Position numbers and translations under genes: made by a program. DNA of 64,000 nucleotides from contig DATMQA010000074.1 of NCBI GenBank assembly GCA_035566895.1, positions 1 through 64,000 on the forward strand, given 5' to 3'. Positions 27,471-35,004 of the stretch are shown piece by piece. The notes under the pieces were generated by a model that had not been told where the DNA came from, did no database searches, and saw only the letters and a program-made list of their open reading frames with translations. The DNA is from DATMQA01 sp035566895 (GTDB lineage: Bacteria; Verrucomicrobiota; Verrucomicrobiia; Limisphaerales; UBA8199). Within the stretch, counting starts at the first letter, position 1. The number at the start of each line of letters is the position of its first letter.

Positions 27471-28159
27471 GGGTGGTCCTCCTGGGGCTTGGCGGGCGAG
27501 GCGGCCTTTTTGAGCAGCAGCTCTCTGAGTTGGACGAGGCCCCGCGCGATGCGGGACTTCACCGTGCCCAAAGGCACTTCAAGAATCTCAGCGATTTCGT
27601 TATAGGAATGGTCTTCAAGATAAAAGAGGGCGACCGCCGCCTGGAACTGGGGATCCACCTGGGCGAGCAGTTCGACCACGGCCTGTGCATCGAGACGGTT
27701 CACAAGGTCGGGATCCAGGCTGGGCAGCTCCTCAGTTGTCTCGGTCAGTTCCTGGTGGGGAAAACGCGTGCTGCGCCGCTGCTGTTCGAGGAAACGCCGA
27801 TGGAGGGTGGTGAACAACCAGGCCTTGACTTTTGAGGCATCCAGCAACTGATGGCCCTTGGTGGCCCAAGTCAGGAAAGTGTCCTGAACCAGGTCGCCAG
27901 CGTCGTTCTCAGTGCGTGTTAGGCTCATCGCGAACCGGTACAGCGGGCCGTAATGCAGGTCCACCAGGTGTTGGAAGTCCAACTCGACCCGCTGGCGGTC
28001 TTGATCATAAGAGCTTCGAGCGGCCACAAAGGTTCCGGAGAATTCACCGGAATGTAACGGGCCTTGCGGCGCCTCGCAAGCCGGGGGTGGGATGGGTGCT
28101 GGCGAGCGGCTGCCCCCCAGCCGCCCGCCGGGTCGGGAGCGGGATTGCGCGAGATTCAT
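27467..28159 (-). CDS. ECF-type RNA polymerase sigma factor
   Basis: 230 aa. The ATG at 28159 overlaps the stop of the beta-barrel gene (ATGA), which supports this start; a GTG at 28027 would give a more usual 186 aa. Region 2 is near 58-128 (FQHLVDLHYGPLYRFAMSLT, then DAGDLVQDTF for core binding) and region 4 near 165-220 (YLEDHSYNEIAEILEVPLGT, then VKSRIARGL, for -35 recognition). The first 50 residues are rich in Arg, Pro and Gly and look repeat-derived. The sigma factor is co-transcribed with, and downstream of, the electron-transfer genes; it may control them or respond to their state together with the following anti-sigma-like protein. Confidence 0.92.
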   Translation of the reverse strand: MNLAQSRSRPGGRLGGSRSPAPIPPPACEAPQGPLHSGEFSGTFVAARSSYDQDRQRVELDFQHLVDLHYGPLYRFAMSLTRTENDAGDLVQDTFLTWATKGHQLLDASKVKAWLFTTLHRRFLEQQRRSTRFPHQELTETTEELPSLDPDLVNRLDAQAVVELLAQVDPQFQAAVALFYLEDHSYNEIAEILEVPLGTVKSRIARGLVQLRELLLKKAASPAKPQEDHP

Positions 28160-30561
28160 GGGAGGTGGAAGGCCAAGGTCGCAAAAATAGCGTGGGCCTC
28201 GAAGTTGTTCAACGTGCCGCTGGTAGGCTCGTCGTAGTGGTAGAACCGATATTGCAGACCCAGGGTCTTGCCTTTCGCGAGTTGGTGTTTCACACCAGCC
28301 TGCAGGGTGTGTTGGTGATAGTTGAGCCCCAGCGGCAAGCCAAGAGCAAAATTGTCCTGGGCAAAATGAGCGGTAGAGAAGGCGTAGCTGGCCTCCAGGC
28401 TGGTTTTGTCGTTCAGGGCGTAATTCCCGCTAACCACAGCGCTGTAGATATCCCCGGCATAAGGCTGGATCGAAGGGCTGCCATTGGCAGCGGTGACCGT
28501 CCGCGCATTTTCGTAGGTGAGCGTGGAGGAGAGAAAAAGCCGGCGCCAGGGGGTGAGGGTGGCGTTGAGGCTAACGTTGTGGGAATCATACTCGCCGGCC
28601 AATAGTTCACCGCCAGGGGAGATGCCGCTACTCACTGCGTCGGTCGCGGTGCGGTAATGATTGACACGCCATTGATAGCTGAGGCTGGTCCGGAGCCAGG
28701 CCGCCCATTGCAAGGAGAGTTTGCCGTCTGCCTCATCGGACGCCAACTCCCGCCGGTGGATGAAGCCTGGATAGCCTTCCGGCGGGTTGCCGTAAAAATC
28801 CTTGATGAAATTGTCATAATCGGTCTGGTTATCGGAGCGGCGATACTGGGCGGTGAAAGCGACGCGCCGCCAGGGCGAAGTGTTGAATCCGGCGCGGAAG
28901 TCATTCAAATGGCTCGTCGCCTCCGTGCCGAGCAGGAACGGATTCTCGCCGTCCGTTTCGTTTTCAAATTGGGCGACGCTCTCCTGTTGAAATCGCGCTT
29001 CGCCGAACAGTGTTGTGAACGGGATCTTGGTGAAACGCAGACCGACAGTCTGGCTGAAGATTCGGCGGTCCAGGTCAGCCGCAAGGTTCTCGAGCGAGAA
29101 GGCCTCAGTGTTAAACGGGGGGGTGTTAAAGGTGAAAGTGTTGCTGGCCACGCTCATCCCCATCTGGCGGGTCCACTCGTTCTGTACCCCCAGTGAAAGG
29201 CTCAGCCCTTCCCAGGGACCGACGAGGCCACTGAGGCTGAAGACGTGCGACTCGCGTTCCAGTTCAACCTGGTTCGCGGTCCACCCGTAGTCGGTCGTGA
29301 TTACGTTCATGTCTTGGTTCTGGGGGTTCAAGGTCCCCACGTCCACCGAACCGTCCGCGCGTAATTTGCTGTAGAGGTAACCGCCGGAAGCGAACAGCCA
29401 GCCCGTGAATTGCTTTTCCATGTGAAAGGCGTTGGCGCCGAGGAAATAGCTCTGCCGCTCGCTGGCATTGTTGAAGGCCGGAGAAGGGGACCCGTTGGTC
29501 GAAAGCAATTCGTTCGACTGATAAGTGCCGAGCTTATACCATTCGCCGCGCAAGTTGTCGCTCAACTCGAAGCCGGCCAACTCATAATCCACGTCCAACT
29601 TCAGGATGTGGACCTTCTCAGAGAGCCCCTTGAACCCCGGATAGATGTTGTTAGTGAGGGTACCATGGCTGACCGCCCCCCACTCGAGAGTGGCTTCTGT
29701 TCCGTCGCGGTACTGGTATTCGTAGCCCAGAACGATGCGGGGCCAGCGAGGCAGCGTCAGGCCAAAATCTGCCCAGGCCCGGCCCACGTCCAGGTGCAGA
29801 TCGCGATTCAGATCAAAGGCGGGCGGTGAAAACAAAGGGTTATAGCCGCCGGTATCGTCGTAATACTTGCGAAACTGCGACCAGCCGAAGCGGGTGAAGC
29901 CCAGATCGTCTTTTTGCGCCAAGAGTGTCAGTCGGTAATCATCCAGCAGCACATGGCCGCCGAGAGTGACCTTGGAGTCCGGACCCGGCTTATCGGTCAT
30001 TTCAAACTCTTCCAGGCTGCCATTCCAGCCTTCGCGCTGCCAATAGAGCTCGCGGAATTTTTTTGCGTCGCCGTGGACGGTGGTCCAGCCAACAGTCGGC
30101 GTGGTGGTCGCTTCCACTTTCGGTTCCGGCGCCACAGTTTCCCAGACGACACCCTGGTCGATCCAGGCGCGTAAAAGGCCGACCTGCTCCGGGGTGAGAG
30201 GCGTGCCGCGGCCTTCCGGCGGCATTTCCATGTCGGGCACAAGGCGGGCGACGTTGTGGATGAGCGGGCTGTTGGCGCTTTGGCCGGGGAGAATATCCGG
30301 ACCGTTCTCGCCGCCCTTAAGAGCGGATTCGCGGCTGGTGAGGCGAAGCCCGCTTTTCGGCTTCTCATTGGAATGGCATTTCAGGCAATTGTTTTGCAGA
30401 ATAGGTTTGATGTCGCGAGCAAAATCGATTTGCTGCGGGGCCGGGGGCGGCAATCGGCTTTCATCGATGGGCGCGGCCACGCACGCTTTCCCAATGGCCC
30501 AGCACAGCATCACCGCAGACCAGGAGCTCGGGCGGTTACGGCATTTCTGAATCGTTTTCAC
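28156..30561 (-). CDS. Outer-membrane beta-barrel (MtrB/PioB-like) with N-terminal planctomycete-type c-haem domain
   Basis: 801 aa, GTG start at 30561 that lies in a repeat array. After a signal peptide ending near residue 30, a PSCyt1-like cytochrome domain (about 45-145) has the haem site C59-L-K-C62-H63, then SGLRLTSRESALKGG and a candidate axial Met in MEMPPEG near 111-113. From about 190 to 801 the sequence is a run of alternating polar/hydrophobic strands rich in Tyr, Trp, Arg and Asn (for example YEYQYRDGTEATLEWG, TAQYRRSDNQTDYDNF), the texture of MtrB/PioB porins, with an aromatic residue near the end. It directly follows an octaheme-type cytochrome gene. A haem plug and barrel in one chain recalls Cyc2-like fusions. 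The barrel call is by eye. Confidence 0.75.
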   Translation of the reverse strand: MKTIQKCRNRPSSWSAVMLCWAIGKACVAAPIDESRLPPPAPQQIDFARDIKPILQNNCLKCHSNEKPKSGLRLTSRESALKGGENGPDILPGQSANSPLIHNVARLVPDMEMPPEGRGTPLTPEQVGLLRAWIDQGVVWETVAPEPKVEATTTPTVGWTTVHGDAKKFRELYWQREGWNGSLEEFEMTDKPGPDSKVTLGGHVLLDDYRLTLLAQKDDLGFTRFGWSQFRKYYDDTGGYNPLFSPPAFDLNRDLHLDVGRAWADFGLTLPRWPRIVLGYEYQYRDGTEATLEWGAVSHGTLTNNIYPGFKGLSEKVHILKLDVDYELAGFELSDNLRGEWYKLGTYQSNELLSTNGSPSPAFNNASERQSYFLGANAFHMEKQFTGWLFASGGYLYSKLRADGSVDVGTLNPQNQDMNVITTDYGWTANQVELERESHVFSLSGLVGPWEGLSLSLGVQNEWTRQMGMSVASNTFTFNTPPFNTEAFSLENLAADLDRRIFSQTVGLRFTKIPFTTLFGEARFQQESVAQFENETDGENPFLLGTEATSHLNDFRAGFNTSPWRRVAFTAQYRRSDNQTDYDNFIKDFYGNPPEGYPGFIHRRELASDEADGKLSLQWAAWLRTSLSYQWRVNHYRTATDAVSSGISPGGELLAGEYDSHNVSLNATLTPWRRLFLSSTLTYENARTVTAANGSPSIQPYAGDIYSAVVSGNYALNDKTSLEASYAFSTAHFAQDNFALGLPLGLNYHQHTLQAGVKHQLAKGKTLGLQYRFYHYDEPTSGTLNNFEAHAIFATLAFHLP

Positions 30562-30603
30562 GTTTCACGTTTCACGTTTTACGTTTCACGCATCACGCAT
30601 CAT
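30555..30603 (-). repeat. Degenerate 7-bp array (TTTCACG/TTTTACG/CATCACG) between the cytochrome and porin genes
   Basis: About seven 7-bp units of three types in a row (plus-strand order TTTCACG, TTTCACG, TTTTACG, TTTCACG, CATCACG, CATCATG). They fill the only non-overlapping junction of the operon and contain the GTG start codon of the porin gene. Confidence 0.8.
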
Positions 30604-30608
30604 GTCTC

Positions 30609-31475
30609 TCAGTACCTCAGCCGAATATCGATATTCGAGCCGTGCACGGCCGTATGGCACCCGGAAGACCAGCAGGTGCCCATGCGGATAAAAGCGGTGT
30701 GGTCCCAATTGCCGATCCAGAAGCCCCCCGGACTGACACCGTTTCCCCCGGGCTGTGGCGGGCCTTGTACTTGCGCATGGCAACGGAGGCAGAGGTTGAG
30801 ATCCCGTTGCACCAGGAGCTTGGCGTTAACCGAGCCATGCGGATTATGGCAGGCGGCGCAGCCTTCTCGCATCGCCGGGTGCTCAAAAACGAAGGGACGG
30901 GTTTGTTCGCGATGGCACTGCGCGCAGGTGTCGTTGACACGAGCCATCGCCAGTCCTCCGGCGGGTTTGAGAATGTCGCGGCCGTGGGGATCATGGCACT
31001 GTGCGCAATTCATTTTCTTCTCCAGGACCGGGTGGTGTTGCGGAAGGTGGAACTCGGCCTCGGTAGACCGATGGCATTCGAAACAAGCGGACGGGTCTTT
31101 ACCCGGATTGACGATGAATTTGCCTCGCCCGCCGCCGCTGGAGACATGCAAGCTTCCGGGCCCGTGGCAGGGTTCGCAGCCTGTTTGGCCGGCGGCGCGG
31201 GGGTCTTCCAAGCGGATGCGCGCGTGGGCGCTGCCTGGAAAAACCCGGCAGATGTTGGTGTGACATTCGGCGCAGGAATGGTCGCCAACGAATAGCGCGC
31301 CCGGGATGTCAGGGGCGGAGGTCAATGTCAAGGGCGTGGTCGAGCAGGAATCCAGCAGCAGGAGCGTGGCACCGGCAATAACTCCGAGAGCAGAGAAAGA
31401 GAGGAGCGTTTTCGTAAGCCGTGGGAACTTCCAGATCCGAAATCCGAAATCCAACGTTCGAAACGAATTGATCAT
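30609..31475 (-). CDS. Multihaem c-type cytochrome, DmsE/MtrA-like (seven CxxCH plus one CX4CH)
   Basis: 288 aa, ATG at 31475 overlapping the upstream stop (ATGA). An export signal with a long hydrophobic run ends at LLLLDSC, a poor lipobox, so it may be a lipoprotein. The mature part has CAECH, CEPCH, CFECH, CAQCH, CAQCH, CAACH, CLRCH and finally CWSSGCH, a C-x4-C-H site, for up to eight haems, plus many extra His (for example LPQHHPVLEKK) as distal ligands. The NPHGS and CWSSGCHTAVHGS segments resemble DmsE-type periplasmic cytochromes that pair with MtrB porins. The n-region TLDFGFRIWKF is encoded by a GAAATCC array. It should carry electrons across the periplasm to the porin-cytochrome encoded next. 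Confidence 0.88.
   Translation of the reverse strand: MINSFRTLDFGFRIWKFPRLTKTLLSFSALGVIAGATLLLLDSCSTTPLTLTSAPDIPGALFVGDHSCAECHTNICRVFPGSAHARIRLEDPRAAGQTGCEPCHGPGSLHVSSGGGRGKFIVNPGKDPSACFECHRSTEAEFHLPQHHPVLEKKMNCAQCHDPHGRDILKPAGGLAMARVNDTCAQCHREQTRPFVFEHPAMREGCAACHNPHGSVNAKLLVQRDLNLCLRCHAQVQGPPQPGGNGVSPGGFWIGNWDHTAFIRMGTCWSSGCHTAVHGSNIDIRLRY
31431..31462 (-). repeat. 7-bp array (GAAATCC type) encoding the cytochrome n-region
   Basis: Plus-strand units GATCCGA, AATCCGA, AATCCAA are read on the minus strand as LDFGFRIW at the start of the multihaem cytochrome. Confidence 0.65.
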
Positions 31476-32440
31476 GAGGGCCTGTTGGTCGCGACAGCCG
31501 CCTTTAGGATTTCAGAGACGATGGCATCCGAAAGATCGCCGCTGGTGGGAAATATCATTTGCAAATGGCCGGTGGCATCGATGATCAGTGTGCGAAAGTT
31601 ATGGTTGAAAAGGCCGTTGTCCTTATCGAACTGGGCATCGGACTGCCGGGCGAGGTCGCGAATTTGCTCTGCCGGTCCGGTCAGAAAGCTCCAATGGTTG
31701 GGAGCATAGTGATATCGTTCGGCGTAGGCCCTGAGCACTGGCGGCGTATCGAAATCCGTATCGAAGGAAACCGATAGCAAATGCCAATTGGTGGGAGCGT
31801 GAGGCATGGCTTGAAGCTTTTGAAGGGCTTCCTGGAAGTTTTTCGACAGCCTGGGACAGTAGTCGGGGATCGGACAGCGCGTGAAGAAGAAGGTGAGGGC
31901 CAGGGCCTGGCCGCGAAAATCCGCCAAACGGACGGTTTGTCCCAGTTCGTTCGTGAAAGGACAATTCAAAAGCGGATGCGATGGCCGGGGCCGGGCGGGT
32001 TCCGGTGCGGTGGGGCCAACAGTTCTGTGTTGTGCAACCGAGGCCGTTGCGGTCCTGGAGATGTGTTCTACCCAGCTCTCCGTTTCGGTTACCTTCAACA
32101 GGAACGAGATACTGTCCCCAGCGCGCAGCCCCGCCAATTCCTTTGGGTCCTTTACCTTGAAAGGCATCGCCATGGCGTCCATATAACCGGGAATGGCTTC
32201 ATGGGCGACAATAAACCCGTCCTTGCTGATCTCTTTGATGACGCCCCTCGTGGTGAAGGTTTTTGGATTCGCGCCTGGCGCAGGCGGCGCCGATTGAGCT
32301 TCCAGCGGCCCTGACTGGCAGCAAATCAGCAAAACGCAGAGCATGCACCCTCGCAGATTTTGCCTCCGCGCGCTCGCCAACTCTCTCTTGTAATTGCCCT
32401 TAAACCAACGCATGGCAGCCCCGTGCCTTCCGCGTCTCAT
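31472..32440 (-). CDS. CusF-like copper-binding domain fused to a SCO1/SenC thioredoxin-fold protein
   Basis: 322 aa, ATG at 32440 overlapping the cupredoxin stop (ATGA). A signal peptide or membrane anchor (GCMLCVLLICC) is near residue 31-41. Residues about 64-118 match the CusF-type fold: GVIKEISKDGFIVAHEAIPG with ligands His80, Met87, Met90 and Met92 (MDAMAMPF). The SCO domain (about 155-318) has its cysteines in TRCPIPDYCP (Cys189, Cys195; spacing C-x5-C, not the textbook C-x3-C) and the metal His280 in NHNFRT. SCO proteins load copper into CuA centres; here the neighbouring cupredoxin is a possible client. The extended cysteine loop is worth noting; copper binding is otherwise well supported. 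Confidence 0.87.
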   Translation of the reverse strand: MRRGRHGAAMRWFKGNYKRELASARRQNLRGCMLCVLLICCQSGPLEAQSAPPAPGANPKTFTTRGVIKEISKDGFIVAHEAIPGYMDAMAMPFKVKDPKELAGLRAGDSISFLLKVTETESWVEHISRTATASVAQHRTVGPTAPEPARPRPSHPLLNCPFTNELGQTVRLADFRGQALALTFFFTRCPIPDYCPRLSKNFQEALQKLQAMPHAPTNWHLLSVSFDTDFDTPPVLRAYAERYHYAPNHWSFLTGPAEQIRDLARQSDAQFDKDNGLFNHNFRTLIIDATGHLQMIFPTSGDLSDAIVSEILKAAVATNRPS

Positions 32441-33003
32441 GGATTCGGCTGGAGTTTTACAGAGTAGAAGTTAAGAGTGCCTGACGCGGACGTATCCACA
32501 AAAATCACCGGACTGCTGGTGGCTACGTTGGTGCTAAGCGGCACAAAGTTTGGCAAACCTCCCGACCGTTGCACGATGTAACTCAGGCCGGGCGTGGCCG
32601 CGTAGGAGAACTGAAAACTGGACGGCGCGGTCCATTTGGGGGAACTAAGCTGGATCGGCCCCGCGACTATGACTGTGCCCATTTGGTTGTGAATGGTGCA
32701 ATGATAGGGGAAGCTCCCCGCGTTTGTAAACTGGAGCGTGAAGGTGAATCCGTGGCTGTGCAGACCCGTATCCCAAAGGGCCGGTGTTGCTAAACTGGTG
32801 CTCGAGTGCCCGTTGAACCCGGTCCAAGTCCATTGCACGCTATCGTTGAGGTTAATCGTCACATTCGTTGGAGAAAAGAAATTATCTCCAATGCTTACAT
32901 TGGTGGTGGCGGCCCTGGCCGAGTACAGGAACCCAAGGCTGAAGAGAGACAAAATCGTCCCGGCCACCGAAACCAGGCGTCGCGTCGGGGTGCACAGTTT
33001 CAT
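32437..33003 (-). CDS. Secreted plastocyanin-like cupredoxin (type 1 copper)
   Basis: 188 aa, first gene of the operon. A Sec signal peptide ends near residue 31 (YSARA-A). The cupredoxin domain (32-115) has type 1 copper ligands His66 (NGHSST), Cys102, His105 and Met108 in YHCTIHNQMG. The C-terminal 65 residues form a small beta domain (SYIVQRSGGLPNFVPL) seen in other exported proteins of this phylum, perhaps for adhesion or packing. As a soluble periplasmic or surface electron carrier it could exchange electrons with the multihaem cytochrome encoded two genes downstream. No promoter could be placed with confidence in the upstream 445 bp. Confidence 0.9.
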   Translation of the reverse strand: MKLCTPTRRLVSVAGTILSLFSLGFLYSARAATTNVSIGDNFFSPTNVTINLNDSVQWTWTGFNGHSSTSLATPALWDTGLHSHGFTFTLQFTNAGSFPYHCTIHNQMGTVIVAGPIQLSSPKWTAPSSFQFSYAATPGLSYIVQRSGGLPNFVPLSTNVATSSPVIFVDTSASGTLNFYSVKLQPNP

Positions 33004-33447
33004 AGTTTCGTTCGATAGTTTGGGGGGACGTGAGTGCCCCTACAATTGGTGGGATGCATGAGTTTGGGCAGAGGTTCCGGTTTTTTTTGCATTCTCGCCA
33101 CAAGGCTTTCGGGAACTGACCGGCGGGGTTGTTCCTCTTATAGGTATGAAGAGGCCGCAAGGTAAAAGAGCCCCTAGAATTCGCAACATGCGGCGGCCCT
33201 TTCCGATAGCCATCAGCCTCTGCCGGAAACCGCGGAGAAGGGCCAGCGTCTTCGCAGCGCGCCCTGCTTGGCGGCCGGTCCCAATACTGTGGTGGGAGGA
33301 GAGAGCGTTTGCAGTCTGCTGTTCTGCCGTAAGCGAGGTGGAATCCCTGAAGCCGCGAGGAGTTGCTTAGCAAATACACCATTGGATTCGTGTGGTCATC
33401 TTTGGCGATTGGCAAGGCGCGATCGGGAAGGCATTCTCCTTTAGCGT
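33004..33447. other. Divergent intergenic region upstream of the copper/haem operon
   Basis: 444 bp with no supported gene; a 74-codon open frame (33146-33370) lacks coding features. It should carry the operon promoter on the minus strand and contains a plausible plus-strand promoter next to the hydrolase gene. A TATCGA with no matching -35 lies 8 nt before the cupredoxin ATG. Confidence 0.5.
33409..33437 (+). promoter_or_regulatory. Putative promoter of the secreted hydrolase-like gene
   Basis: TTGGCA (33409-33414), 17-bp spacer, CATTCT (33432-33437); the box ends 10 nt before the ATG, without a Shine-Dalgarno sequence. Confidence 0.35.
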
Positions 33448-34344
33448 ATGAAAGAACCTATTGTGGGGTTGCTGTGCTGGGCGGCATTGGCCCTCACCGC
33501 GTCTGCTGGAGACCTGGCCGCGTTCTATGCCCCAAGTGGGCAACTCATTCTGACCGGGTTGGCCTCCGCTCCATTTCCGCACCCTAACCGCGCCGAAGGC
33601 CATCAATACAAGGACCAGTTCTATCCGGCCAAAGAGCATTATTCGGATAATACCGTGGCGCTGTTCATTCCCAAGAGTTTCCGTGAGACCGGGCGCATTG
33701 ACCTGGTGGTTCACTTCCACGGCTGGAGGAATCACGTCGAAGGGGTGTTACGACAATATCAGCTCATTGAGCAATTGGTGAAAAGCGAGCGCAACGCGGT
33801 GTTGGTCGTGCCCCAGGGCCCCCGCGATGCGCCTGATTCTTTTGGCGGAAAATTGGAAGACCCGGACGGGTTCAAACGGTTCATCGGCGAAGTGGCTAAG
33901 ACGTTGCGGCAGAAATGCGACCTAAAAAGAAAAGATTTTTCCATCGGCAGCCTGGTGCTCTCCGGACATAGCGGAGGCTACCAGGTCATCTCCTCGATTC
34001 TGGACCATGGCGGCCTGGCGGGCCAAGTCAAGGAGGTGTGGCTCTTTGACGCGCTTTATGCCCAAACGGACAAATTCCTGGCGTGGCACGACCAACAGCA
34101 TGGCCGGCTTCTGAACATTTACACCGAGCACGGCGGCACCAAAGCGGAAACCGAGCAGCTCATGGCCACCCTCAAGCGGCGCGGCACGCCGTTTCTGGCG
34201 TGCAAAGAGGCGGGGTTAAAAGCCGCCGACCTCCGAACTCATGACCTGGTGTTCCTGTACTCCGAGTTGGCTCACGACGATGTGCTGGACAAGCACCGGA
34301 CCTTCCGCGAGTTCCTCACCGCCAGCGGGTTGGGGAAGAGATAG
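33448..34344 (+). CDS. Secreted alpha/beta-hydrolase-like protein
   Basis: 298 aa with a signal peptide (CWAALALTASAGD). The fold is suggested by LVVHFHGWRNH (oxyanion-type strand), VLVVPQGPRD and the nucleophile elbow VLSGHSGGYQVI with Ser in GHSGG. An aspartate-bearing strand (VWLFDALYA) and a late His (ELAHDDV) could complete the triad. This matches secreted esterase/feruloyl-esterase-like proteins, but the substrate is unknown. It is divergent from the copper/haem operon, with a promoter of leaderless geometry; I see no functional link between them. Confidence 0.65.
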   Translation: MKEPIVGLLCWAALALTASAGDLAAFYAPSGQLILTGLASAPFPHPNRAEGHQYKDQFYPAKEHYSDNTVALFIPKSFRETGRIDLVVHFHGWRNHVEGVLRQYQLIEQLVKSERNAVLVVPQGPRDAPDSFGGKLEDPDGFKRFIGEVAKTLRQKCDLKRKDFSIGSLVLSGHSGGYQVISSILDHGGLAGQVKEVWLFDALYAQTDKFLAWHDQQHGRLLNIYTEHGGTKAETEQLMATLKRRGTPFLACKEAGLKAADLRTHDLVFLYSELAHDDVLDKHRTFREFLTASGLGKR

Positions 34345-34548
34345 GGACGGAAGGACGGAGCGGAGTGATAGGGTATTGGGGGTGAAGGGGGTTATCCAGG
34401 GGCCGTTGGAGCGGCTGAATTCTCGCTCGAAACTGGAGTCCGGTCCGCGCCGGTGCTTTGTAAAGGTGCGGGAGTAAGGACGACATCTTCTGCGACCTAC
34501 CACACTCCAATTCCAATTCTGATCACTCCAGCACTCCGCTCCGCCCGC

Positions 34549-34953
34549 TCAGGGCTGGCTGGTGATTTTGGACCACTCCAGGTTCTGAGTCGCGGCATAA
34601 ATGGCAAAGGTCTTCTCGTTTTGGATCAGTACGGCCCTAACAACGCTGGAGTCATCCGCCCGGCCCAGGTTGAGGACCGAATCGGGGATAATGCCGACCT
34701 TCTTGTGGGCGTAGATGAGCGCAAACACGGCTTGTGCAAAAGCCATATAGGGGAGGTCCTTGTAGGCCCCCTCGGCGCTGTCCTCGACGGCGTCAGCTAA
34801 AAACTCGAGCTGATCCACTAGGTGGGGGAACAACGGCTCGTAAATCTGCGTAAACTCCAGCTTCCACTGCGGCAAATGCCGCAGCATCTTTTCCACCGTC
34901 GCCGGAGTTACTGACCCCGCTCCGCGTTTGACAAATTCGACTATTTCCGCCAT
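34549..34953 (-). CDS. YkvA/DUF1232 family protein
   Basis: 134 aa. The C-terminal half contains LPYMAFAQAVFALIYAHKKVGIIPDS followed by a glycine and paired Asp (GRADDSSVV), the layout of DUF1232 where a short hydrophobic helix precedes PDxxPxxGxxDD. The N-terminal half is helical and charged. The family is widespread and of unknown function, possibly membrane-associated. A TAGAGT ends 6 nt before its ATG, again suggesting a very short leader. The 204-bp gap downstream of the hydrolase gene holds GGAGTG/CACTCC-type repeat units and no gene. Confidence 0.7.
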   Translation of the reverse strand: MAEIVEFVKRGAGSVTPATVEKMLRHLPQWKLEFTQIYEPLFPHLVDQLEFLADAVEDSAEGAYKDLPYMAFAQAVFALIYAHKKVGIIPDSVLNLGRADDSSVVRAVLIQNEKTFAIYAATQNLEWSKITSQP

Positions 34954-35004
34954 GGGCGGACTCTATCCCAAAGGCCAAAAAAAGGAAAAGACAAATCTGA
35001 ACCC

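Noticed and set aside
30555..30603. CRISPR array
   Set aside because: Units are 7 bp with no spacers, and no cas genes are in the window; these are short tandem arrays.
33146..33370. Possible 74-codon gene between divergent operons
   Set aside because: Arg/Pro-rich translation, no ribosome site and no domain; it lies where promoters are expected.
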